Positions 1 to 5,878 of a DNA stretch of 7,578 bases are shown here, one piece after another. A program made the translations under genes and the position numbers. Numbering within the stretch: the stretch's first letter is position 1; the number at the start of each line of letters is the position of its first letter. Source of the DNA: Candidatus Desantisiibacteriota bacterium. GTDB taxonomy: Bacteria > JACRDZ01. The stretch is taken from positions 1-7,578 of the forward strand of contig JACQWU010000073.1 in the NCBI GenBank assembly GCA_016209155.1, given 5' to 3'. The notes beneath the pieces are model-generated. The model saw only the letters and a program-made list of their open reading frames with translations, was not told the DNA's origin and did no database searches.

Positions 1-569
1 AATCCGCTCACCTTCTCTGCGCCATTGGCAAGCAGTCTCTTTATGACGCCTTCCTGATCAGCGCCGAAAACTTTCGCCAAAGGAGCTTCGCAGCTTTCCT
101 TGAAACCTATAGATTTGAGAGAGCCGTCCTTTAAGTCCCTGAAAGCAACCCACTTGCCGGAGAGCGCCGCCTTCCCGGCGTTTCTTACATACATAAGGAC
201 CAGCAGTTTGTCCCATATGCCAAGTTCCTCATTAAAACCTGAGTTCGTGACTGTAATATCTTTGCCCATGTACTTTATCTTGAGTATGCCGCCTTCGCTT
301 AAAGCGCCTATCCCTTCGGCAAGAGGGGCGAGATCTTTTTTCGCCATTTCACTCAGCAGTTCTTTGAGAAATTTATCTTTCCAGTCGCTCAGGTCTGCCT
401 TGGAGAGCATGGCTTCAAGCTCATTTTTCCCCTGTTCCGTTATCTTTGTGCATTCGGAAAGAGAGACCTCATTCTTCGACATCTTCATTGCAAAGGCCAT
501 GCAGGTCTTTGCAGAACATTTGCCGCAGTTTATCCCCGGCAGTCTTTTGTAAATTTCAAGAGGGTTCAT
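1..569 (-). CDS. DUF3786-type protein with N-terminal Fe-S cluster motif (partial, C-terminus off left edge)
   Basis: Translating the minus strand from ATG 567-569 gives 189 open codons to the window edge. Residues 14-26 read NCGKCSAKTCMAF. Together with a later Cys in SEC (residue 40) this gives four cysteines, C15, C18, C23 and C40. The spacing matches the small 4Fe-4S domain known from the large corrinoid Fe-S subunit of CO dehydrogenase/acetyl-CoA synthase and from DUF3786 proteins. The rest (from about residue 60: DWKDKFLKELL, then KIKYMGKDITVTN and FNEELGIWDKLLVLMYV) has the look of DUF3786, whose function is unknown. There is no signal peptide or membrane segment, so it is probably cytoplasmic. 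The start is chosen because the cysteine motif follows at the usual distance; no good Shine-Dalgarno precedes it. It is divergent from the dCMP deaminase. Family assignment is fairly sure, role unknown. Confidence 0.8.
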   Translation of the reverse strand, partial: MNPLEIYKRLPGINCGKCSAKTCMAFAMKMSKNEVSLSECTKITEQGKNELEAMLSKADLSDWKDKFLKELLSEMAKKDLAPLAEGIGALSEGGILKIKYMGKDITVTNSGFNEELGIWDKLLVLMYVRNAGKAALSGKWVAFRDLKDGSLKSIGFKESCEAPLAKVFGADQEGVIKRLLANGAEKVSG

Positions 570-667
570 GGTTATTTTTCAGGTGGCTAAACGCTTATTA
601 AGAATAACACATGGAAGAGTGATTTGGTTGCAGAGCGGCAAGTTATGGCTCTCTGTTATAATTACTC
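570..667. promoter_or_regulatory. Divergent intergenic promoter region
   Basis: This is the only true intergenic stretch in the window: 98 bases between the divergent DUF3786 and dCMP deaminase start codons. It must hold the promoters for both directions. On the plus strand a perfect extended -10 is visible (separate entry). On the minus strand I see only a loose TTATTCT-like box near 602-608 with no convincing -35, so that promoter is not placed. No clear terminator or riboswitch is seen. Confidence 0.5.
654..662 (+). promoter_or_regulatory. Extended -10 promoter element TGTTATAAT for the dCMP deaminase gene
   Basis: Bases 654-655 (TG), one spacer base and 657-662 (TATAAT) form a consensus extended -10 element, which can work without a -35 box; none is visible at 17 bp. 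The hexamer ends 5 bases before the A of ATG 668, so the expected start of transcription (6-8 bases downstream) falls on or beside the start codon. That would give a leaderless mRNA, in agreement with the absence of a Shine-Dalgarno. The element is seen directly; its activity is inferred. Confidence 0.5.
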
Positions 668-1123
668 ATGTTAACGAAAGAGAATAGCAGGCGACCTGAC
701 TGGGACAATTACTTTATAGAGATAGCAAAGGTTGTGTCATCAAGATCCACCTGCCTGCGCAGAAAGTACGGGGCGGTGATCGTGAAAGACAATGTAATCA
801 TAAGCACGGGATACAACGGAGCGCCGCGCGGAATTGATAACTGCATTGACCTGAATAAATGCATCAGGAAAGAGCAGAATATCCCTTCAGGAGAGAGATA
901 TGAATTATGCGAAGCTGTTCACGCCGAGCAGAATGCGGTGATAAACGCCCCGCCGGAGAGGATGAAGGGCGCGGCCATCTATATTGCGGGATTTGAAGAG
1001 GACAAAAGCTTTGCCAACGGCAAACCCTGCAAGCTCTGTGAACGCATGATCAGGAATTCGCAGATCACAGAGGTTGTATATCTAAAAAATGACGGCAATC
1101 TCGAAAAGATCAAGTTATCCTAA
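668..1123 (+). CDS. Deoxycytidylate (dCMP) deaminase, ComEB family
   Basis: This 151-aa protein should be a zinc-dependent dCMP deaminase, converting dCMP to dUMP to feed thymidylate synthesis in the cytoplasm. The zinc site is complete: HAE at residues 85-87 (H85 ligand, E87 proton shuttle) and PCKLC at 120-124 (C121, C124). Family signatures are also present: RPDWDNYF near the N-terminus, RSTCLRRKYGAVIVKD (26-41), TGYNGAPRG (47-55) and IPSGERYELCEAVHAEQNA (72-90). Length is normal for the family. An in-frame TAA at 659-661 leaves ATG 668 as the earliest start. No Shine-Dalgarno is present, but an extended -10 sits just upstream, so translation may be leaderless. The stop is followed at once by the GTG of the hydrolase, suggesting co-transcription. 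The name comEB is used for homologues; no competence role is implied here. Confidence 0.93.
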   Translation: MLTKENSRRPDWDNYFIEIAKVVSSRSTCLRRKYGAVIVKDNVIISTGYNGAPRGIDNCIDLNKCIRKEQNIPSGERYELCEAVHAEQNAVINAPPERMKGAAIYIAGFEEDKSFANGKPCKLCERMIRNSQITEVVYLKNDGNLEKIKLS

Positions 1124-2053
1124 GTGGAATTAGATTTAACCATTCACAGAGGCAGAAGCAATAATCCCCTCGCGATCCTTATCCACGGCCTCGGAGTAGA
1201 TAAAAACATCTGGCTCAATCCCCTGAATGCAAAGGTGTTAGCCAAAAAGATCCCGCTTAAGCTCTTCGCGGCAAAAGCTCCAAAACCCTGCCTGCCGGAA
1301 AATCACAACGGAAAGAAAATCTCTTTCGGTGATATGCCTGAAAACATTCAGACGCTGTGGGACGCGCTCGTAAAAGAAGGGATCAATATCAGATGCTGGA
1401 TCCAGAGAAGGCCGGCAGGCCCGATAAGCGCGGCAGTGGATGACCTTGAAGAGGTTATGGAAAAAGCGACAGAGATTTTTCCCAATAGCCGTATAGCTCT
1501 CGTAGGCCATAGCAGAGGCGGGCTTGTCGCAAGGAAGTTTATGGAAGAAGGCCGTCCTGAAATAAAAGCCCTCATAACCATTGCAACGCCAAATTCAGGG
1601 AGCGCCATCTCAAGTATCGGCAAGTATGTCGCGCCATTATATGCGCTCTTTAAAGGAGTTCTGCCAAAGTATACGCATGTTAGCCTGTCCGAAATCATAA
1701 ATAGTACAGGGGAACTGCTTGAGGGCAAGGCAATAAAAGAGCTTATGCCTGATTCGAATTTTTTCAACTCTCTAAAGGACTCGCAGCAGAAAGGTGTAAA
1801 CTATATCTCATTCGGCGGCACAGAACCGAAAATACTGACCGTTTACAGATGGGAAGAAAGAGACGGAAATATCTTCCCGAAAGAATTATTCTCTCTTCCT
1901 GATTCGCTCTTAAAGATACTACCCCCATCTTTACAGCTGGATGAAATTACCCCCGGCAAGGGAGACGTTCTTGTCTCCGCAAAGAGTTCTCTCTTGCCCT
2001 GGAGCCATACACACTATGACCTGCATACTGCCGTGGAGCCAAGCACACTATGA
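1124..2053 (+). CDS. Alpha/beta-hydrolase (lipase/PGAP1-like), C-terminus frameshifted
   Basis: The GTG start directly follows the TAA of the dCMP deaminase, with no ribosome site of its own, so it is probably translationally coupled. The fold is a serine hydrolase of the lipase/DUF676/PGAP1 type. ILIHGLG (18-24) supplies the oxyanion HG. GHSRGG (128-133) is the nucleophile elbow with Ser130. ATPNSGS (154-160) is the usual TPxxGS segment. ELMPDSNFFNSL (206-217) matches a lipase-family landmark, and GKGDVLVS (278-285) gives the likely acid Asp281. The substrate is unknown: an ester or lipid. No signal peptide is seen. The frame ends at 2053 with an odd tail. The expected end, carrying the probable catalytic His in PANHLSIMW, lies in another frame up to 2132. 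A near-tandem duplication at 1995-2058 causes the shift; without its 34 extra bases the protein would be 324 aa. As written it is probably inactive. Confidence 0.85.
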   Translation: MELDLTIHRGRSNNPLAILIHGLGVDKNIWLNPLNAKVLAKKIPLKLFAAKAPKPCLPENHNGKKISFGDMPENIQTLWDALVKEGINIRCWIQRRPAGPISAAVDDLEEVMEKATEIFPNSRIALVGHSRGGLVARKFMEEGRPEIKALITIATPNSGSAISSIGKYVAPLYALFKGVLPKYTHVSLSEIINSTGELLEGKAIKELMPDSNFFNSLKDSQQKGVNYISFGGTEPKILTVYRWEERDGNIFPKELFSLPDSLLKILPPSLQLDEITPGKGDVLVSAKSSLLPWSHTHYDLHTAVEPSTL

Positions 2054-2058
2054 CCTGC
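1995..2058 (+). repeat. Near-tandem 30-bp direct repeat (34-bp offset) at the hydrolase 3' end
   Basis: Bases 1995-2024 and 2029-2058 match at 27 of 30 positions (differences at 1999/2033, 2008/2042 and 2009/2043), separated by ATAC. Both copies encode PWS-x-x-HYDL: PWSHTHYDL in the first, PWSQAHYDL in the second. The 34-base offset is not a multiple of three, so the second copy is read out of frame. Slippage or unequal recombination would explain it, but the three mismatches mean it is not a fresh exact copy. Confidence 0.85.
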
Positions 2059-2132
2059 CCGCGAACCATCTCTCAATAATGTGGAATAAAAAAGTGATCA
2101 ATAAAACAATAGAGGTACTCAAAAGTCTTTGA
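2029..2132 (+). other. Displaced original C-terminus of the alpha/beta-hydrolase
   Basis: In the frame shifted by the duplication, this stretch reads ILPWSQAHYDLPANHLSI, then MWNKKVINKTIEVLKSL and TGA at 2130-2132. It continues the hydrolase family pattern (Asp loop, then a conserved NH with the catalytic His, then a final helix). It has no start of its own and no ribosome site, so it is the severed end of the upstream gene, not a separate one. Confidence 0.75.
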
Positions 2133-2135
2133 GTA
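2116..2135. terminator. Possible hairpin at the convergent gene ends
   Basis: TACTCAAA (2116-2123) and TTTGAGTA (2128-2135) are perfect inverted copies around the loop AGTC. The hairpin sits over the displaced hydrolase stop, between the plus-strand genes and the convergent radical SAM gene. It is AT-rich, and no T-run follows it directly on either strand, so it is at best a weak or bidirectional terminator. Confidence 0.3.
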
Positions 2136-2144
2136 ACAAATGCA

Positions 2145-3545
2145 TCAAGATAATTTTTCAGTTTCCATTTGATTTTTATTGAAAATCTTGATTAGTTTTT
2201 TTAGTTCTTCATCAATATATTTATTCGATAAGGTGCTAAAATTCAGAGTAGTGATATTGTTTTTCTTACAATAATTTTTCACTTTAGACATCATTAAGAG
2301 TCTGCTTTTCCATGTCGGTGAGTTTTCGATAACCTCTAACTGAGGTGGCCTTCCCATCTTAAAAAACTTAAAAATATTATGAATCCTGCTCCATTTTTCC
2401 ATTTCCTTATCATATGAGAGGCCTTTATCCTTCGCATACCGAATCCAGATATTATGCTCTCTAATGCTTTTCCTAAAATCTCTAATTTTTTTATCAGTCC
2501 ATCCAGCTTTAGTATGAATGTAATAATCATTTTCTGTTTGTCCATCTTTAGATTTTTGAGAATTATAATTATCTTCTATAGAGTCTAACGGTCTAAATCT
2601 ACAGTCTGTGATCTGCACTCCCAACTTTTTGCAATACTTCAACTTTTTCAACATTTCATCATATGGAACACTAAAATTATAGATCATGAACACTGAAATA
2701 TCTTTTGCGTTATATCCTGCAGCTACAAGGGAATCCACCTGTACTTTAATAGATGAATAATCAGCAAATGAATTATCCCAAGCAATTCTAATATTTTGGA
2801 ATCTTGTTTTTTTAAGCAACTCGGCTAATTCCGAATCTTTCTCTAATAACCGGCCGTCAAAGCCGCTTTGCGATTCGAAAACAACAGATTTTTCATTTAA
2901 TCTCAGACTGGCAAGAACCTTAAGATTTTGTTTTATATGTCTGTTGGCTAAAAAATTATTATCAAAAAAAATAACTTTATTTTTACCGATTTCCTTAAGC
3001 TCCTTTATCAAGTCCTCTGATGTTTTGTCGTAACGATCCGGTTCTATTTTCCATGTTCCACAAAAAGCGCATTTTCTTATACAACCCCTCATAGCATGAG
3101 TAACATGATGATCGATTTCGCCGTTCAATAATGAATAATCAGGGTAGAAGTTTTCAGCGCCTAAGTGAAGCCCAACATAACATTCTGCCGAATATTGTTT
3201 AAGTTTATTTTGAAAATATTCCATATCATTATGAAGTGTTGCATAAATACCCCCAACAATTATTTTGGCCTTAGGGAACATGCTTCTATAATGCTCTACG
3301 GCACTCCAAACATACTTAGACCAATAAGTAAAAATTGAGGTTATTAATATTAGGTTAGGATTAAATTGAATGTTTTCTTTTGATTTATTACCCCTTTCAA
3401 GGTATACATGTGCCCCTAAAGATTTATAATATGCTCCAAGTTTTAGCAAACCTATAGGAACAAAATTCCTATGAATTTCATTTGCTTGATTTTTACTTTT
3501 TGTAGGATAAGGGAAGGCGGGTTCCACTAAAAGAACATTATTCAT
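2145..3545 (-). CDS. Radical SAM protein with degenerate B12-binding-like N-terminus
   Basis: This 466-aa protein appears intact. The N-terminal part (1-130) has the Rossmann-like layout of B12-binding domains found before radical SAM modules: MNNVLLVEPAF, PIGLLKLGAYYKSLGAHV (30-47), LILITS and IIVGGIYATLH (95-105). The DxHxxG cobalamin motif is missing. GCIRKCAFCGTW (154-165) gives the CxxxCxxC triad (C155, C159, C162) that binds the 4Fe-4S cluster and S-adenosylmethionine, followed by VIFFDNNFLAN (191-201). The C-terminal 120 residues are Lys-rich and not recognised. The start ATG overlaps the upstream stop by one base (TAATG) and lacks a Shine-Dalgarno, suggesting reinitiation after the 135-aa gene. 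It is the last gene of the AT-rich operon. The substrate is unknown; a nucleic-acid-related reaction is inferred only from the DndD-like neighbours. TGA is the stop. Confidence 0.85.
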   Translation of the reverse strand: MNNVLLVEPAFPYPTKSKNQANEIHRNFVPIGLLKLGAYYKSLGAHVYLERGNKSKENIQFNPNLILITSIFTYWSKYVWSAVEHYRSMFPKAKIIVGGIYATLHNDMEYFQNKLKQYSAECYVGLHLGAENFYPDYSLLNGEIDHHVTHAMRGCIRKCAFCGTWKIEPDRYDKTSEDLIKELKEIGKNKVIFFDNNFLANRHIKQNLKVLASLRLNEKSVVFESQSGFDGRLLEKDSELAELLKKTRFQNIRIAWDNSFADYSSIKVQVDSLVAAGYNAKDISVFMIYNFSVPYDEMLKKLKYCKKLGVQITDCRFRPLDSIEDNYNSQKSKDGQTENDYYIHTKAGWTDKKIRDFRKSIREHNIWIRYAKDKGLSYDKEMEKWSRIHNIFKFFKMGRPPQLEVIENSPTWKSRLLMMSKVKNYCKKNNITTLNFSTLSNKYIDEELKKLIKIFNKNQMETEKLS

Positions 3546-3952
3546 TAGTACAGATTCAATAAGACGTAATTTAATAAATTTTCACCTTTTTTAGGTGAAT
3601 TACTAAGTATTTCACTATATAATTTTCTAAATCCTCCCTTTGCATACTCTTCCATAATAGTTTTAACCGTCACATAACCATTTTCATCTAATTCATTATT
3701 AATGAACGCAATTGATTTAAAGGCTTCATAAATAGTTAGAGCATTTTCTAAATTTAACACCGAGGTTTTTAGGGTCAGTTGTTTAGGATCCTCTAAGGGT
3801 ATTCTAAGATTATATTTATAACCAATACAAGCAGACAAAAGGAAAATTTCCGGATGATTATTAAAAGGGAATTCTCTATCTGACTCTATGTTCGTATACA
3901 AATCGAAATCTTCTTTTTCAACATAAAATCTATCAAAAAATGCCTCTATCAT
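3545..3952 (-). CDS. 135-aa protein resembling Dnd (DNA phosphorothioation)-associated protein 4
   Basis: A small soluble protein without membrane segments or cysteine clusters. Two stretches recall the family annotated as DNA phosphorothioation-associated protein 4: HPEIFLLSACIGYKYNLRIPL (33-53), like its 'alxFAAalGyxxxxRxPL' pattern, and IMEEYAKGGFRKLYSEI (99-115), like its 'iFEEYANGGLxxL' end. This comparison is from memory of the family and was not searched. Its molecular role is unknown even in the family. The start is well fixed: ATG 3950-3952 comes directly after the TAG of the DndD-like gene and has an AAGGAG six bases upstream. Its stop overlaps the radical SAM start by one base. The sequence appears complete, unlike the ATPase and helicase before it. 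Function inside the operon is inferred only from position. Confidence 0.7.
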   Translation of the reverse strand: MIEAFFDRFYVEKEDFDLYTNIESDREFPFNNHPEIFLLSACIGYKYNLRIPLEDPKQLTLKTSVLNLENALTIYEAFKSIAFINNELDENGYVTVKTIMEEYAKGGFRKLYSEILSNSPKKGENLLNYVLLNLY

Positions 3953-5338
3953 CTATGTCTCCTTTTTTATAACTGTCATGCCATTTAATACAGTATTCAA
4001 ACTATATATTGCTGAAATATCATTAGAACATAATTGATATAAATCCTTAGTAAATTCGGAACTTGTCACTAACAAAAAAAGCTGGGTAATATATTGAGGA
4101 ATACTTTTTACTAATTTTTGTCTATGAATTGGGTCAAGATTACCCATCGGAGTATCCATTACAAACGGGCCTTGGTCACCAGAAACTTTAGCCAACCCAA
4201 GAATCAACGATAAGCTAAGTATTTGTCTTTCACCATACGATAATTGCTTTAAGATATTTTCGTTACTGTATTCCCTAAAAACATTCAACTTATATTCATC
4301 GTCAATGAATATATCCTTAAACACTCCTTCTTTCCTAATTATGCCATCAAAAATTAGCTTAATTTTCCCATTGATTTTGGCAATTTCAGTTTTTTCATAT
4401 TTATCGTAAAGTCGTTCGATCTCATCTCGTATCTTATAACTGAACTGTAATTTCTTTTTTTGTTTTTCCGTAAATTCAGATAAGCTCTTTATTGCCGAAA
4501 TAAACATTTCTTTGTATTCTTTTATATCTGGTAATTCTTCGCTAATCATCGATTCTTGCTTTGCTATACTTTCGTCATAATTCTCGATCTCTTTTTCGTA
4601 GTCATTAATATGCTTCTTAGAATCTGCAATATGGTGAAAGATTTTTTCACCTTCCTTTTTCGCAGAAGTAAAACTACTTGACAACTGAATAAGATTTTGA
4701 GGCGAACCGCTCTCGCTGGTAATCTTTGGCAGCTTAGTTAATATTAATTCTTTCTTTTCTTCTGTTAATTGTTCATGGCATATATAACATTGATTATTTT
4801 TTAAGGTTTCCCTGATTATTTCTCTAACACTTTCCGCATTGATCTTTTTTGCTTGAGGTTCAATATTTATCACTTGCAATGCATCAACTAATAGCTTATC
4901 AGCAAAACACAAATATACCTTTTTGAAATATTCGTACATTTCTTCGGCACACTTTTTTAGTTGTTCTCTTTTTTCATTGCGTTTTGTTTCATTTTCAAGC
5001 TTATTTTCTTTGTATATTGAATTTTGCTCAATGCTCGTTATTTCTTTTTCCGTGTTTTCGATATCCTTCTCGATGGCCGCAATATCGTTCGATATATTAT
5101 CAAGCTCCTTTTTGCTGTGTTCAATAGTTTCATCTAATTCCCTTATCTTCGACTTAATATTTTCAGTAGTTCCGTCATTTTCGTCGTCTTTTATTTCCCC
5201 CGTGATTTCTTTTATCATTACACTGATGTGATCTTTTGCACGTTTAATAGTTTCAATTTTTAGGAGATTTTTAATTGCGTTACCAACATCCTTGTAATGA
5301 TCATCTTTAGTAAAAGTTTCGATCCTTGCCCCATCGAC
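3953..5338 (-). pseudogene. DndD-like SMC/SbcC-type ATPase, C-terminal fragment (frameshifted)
   Basis: The frame is open from 5344; the recognisable protein begins VDGARIETF at 5338, matching the conserved FDGExI block of DndD. Without a better start a gene finder would begin at the internal ATG 5218, which has no ribosome site. Numbered from that Met: a Lys/Glu-rich coiled coil (about 20-90), a zinc-hook-like CYIC (144-147), a second coiled coil (185-280), the ABC signature LSYGERQ (326-332), Walker B PFVMDTP (351-357) and D-loop GNLDPIHR (359-366). DndD proteins are ATPases of the DNA phosphorothioation machinery thought to act on DNA for sulfur insertion. Together with the N-terminal fragment it would make about 590 residues, a little short for DndD. 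A general SbcC-like defence ATPase is the alternative. It ends immediately before the 135-aa gene. Confidence 0.75.
3959..3964 (-). promoter_or_regulatory. Ribosome binding site AAGGAG for the 135-aa gene
   Basis: Read on the minus strand, AAGGAG lies six bases before ATG 3952, inside the last codons of the DndD-like gene. It confirms the start and shows that this gene can initiate independently even if translation of the damaged upstream ATPase fails. Confidence 0.75.
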
Positions 5339-5730
5339 GCGACTTCATCATCAATGCTTTCTTGAATAGTCCCATCTTTTATTTTTTGAAGGTTGTATTT
5401 TTCATTAGGCTTCAATTGGTCTGTCAAACTGTTTATGACTGATATATTTCTCTTTATGATATATAAAATATCATCGTGCTTAAAATGAATTTCTATGTAC
5501 ATTTCAACTTTCTTTCCAGCTGGCGCCTCATCTAGAGCTTTATCATTAATTAATTCTTTAATATTAGTTTTTTCATTATAGAGACACCATGTTAGCCCAC
5601 TAATCAAGTTGGTTTTTCCTGCGCCATTCTCCCCGCGAATAATTATAATTTTCCCCTTTTCTGGAATACTAATTACTTGTTCATTGTAATACTGCCTATA
5701 GTTATGAAGTTTTATTTTATTAATTTTCAT
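5260..5730 (-). pseudogene. DndD-like ATPase, N-terminal fragment with Walker A
   Basis: From ATG 5730 the protein starts MKINKIKLHNYRQYYNEQV, typical of RecF/SbcC/DndD heads, followed by Walker A GENGAGKT (33-40) and LTWCLYNEK (46-54). Meaningful sequence runs to about residue 130 (QESIDDEV, near 5341). The remaining codons to the TAA at 5260-5262 are out of frame, because the real continuation is in the frame ending at 3953. ATG 5730 is preferred over an upstream in-frame start at 5805 because a GAGG lies six bases before it and the N-terminal beta strand begins correctly there. It overlaps the stop of the 52-aa gene by 11 bases. Alone this fragment cannot form an ABC ATPase, since signature and Walker B are in the other half. 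The break is either a real mutation or an assembly error. Confidence 0.75.
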
Positions 5731-5878
5731 TAAATGCCTCATCAATAATATCCCTATATATTTCCTTATATTGGGGCTGCAACTTATGCAACTGAGATTG
5801 TTCATATTCCAATATTTTCATCACTAGAGATTTTACTTCATGGTCTTGAATTAGACTTAAAATATTTTCTAAGTTCAT
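5720..5878 (-). CDS. 52-aa small protein between helicase and DndD-like ATPase
   Basis: ATG 5876-5878 opens a 52-codon frame ending TAA 5720-5722. It begins MNLENILSLIQDHEVKSLV and ends YKEIYRDIIDEAFNEN. It is a real gene by three signs: a canonical AAGGAG eight bases upstream, a start overlapping the helicase stop as ATGA, and an end overlapping the DndD-like start by 11 bases. The sequence is charged and predicted helical, with a Leu/Ile heptad-like spacing (ILSLI, LVMKILEYE, IYRDII), and has no membrane segment. I do not recognise the family with certainty. Its size, position and pattern recall small helical proteins that accompany DndD-like ATPases in DNA modification operons, so it may be a structural or regulatory partner of the ATPase. 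It appears intact. Confidence 0.75.
   Translation of the reverse strand: MNLENILSLIQDHEVKSLVMKILEYEQSQLHKLQPQYKEIYRDIIDEAFNEN
5737..5740 (-). promoter_or_regulatory. Ribosome binding site GAGG for the DndD-like gene
   Basis: On the minus strand GAGG lies six bases before ATG 5730, within the end of the 52-aa gene. It decides the start of the DndD-like protein in favour of 5730 rather than the longer open frame beginning at 5805. Confidence 0.6.

Noticed and set aside
100-552. Plus-strand 150-codon frame, Ser/Leu/Pro-rich
   Set aside because: It lies antisense to the well-supported DUF3786/Fe-S gene, has no ribosome site and has no recognisable domain.
632-652. AGAGC...GCTCT inverted repeat upstream of the -10 as an operator
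   Set aside because: The arms are only 5 bases with an 11-base loop, easily expected by chance.
1238-1767. Two minus-strand frames inside the hydrolase (1238-1510 and 1348-1767)
   Set aside because: They are antisense shadows of a gene with clear serine hydrolase motifs and have no start signals.
1941-2132. Separate 63-aa plus-strand gene
   Set aside because: Its second half is the displaced hydrolase tail and its first half is an out-of-frame reading of the hydrolase; it has no ribosome site.
2336-2545. Minus-strand 69-codon frame within the radical SAM gene
   Set aside because: It is an alternative frame of an intact 466-aa gene with no start signal and no domain.
2145-3545. Viperin-like (antiviral nucleotide-making) radical SAM enzyme
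   Set aside because: Viperins have a CxxxCxxC motif near the N-terminus and are shorter; here the motif is at residue 155, after a B12-domain-like region, and no nucleotide kinase neighbour is present.
4923-5231. Plus-strand 102-codon frame resembling a membrane protein (Phe/Ser/Ile-rich)
   Set aside because: It is the complement of a Lys/Glu-rich coiled coil; such antisense frames look hydrophobic by codon complementarity.
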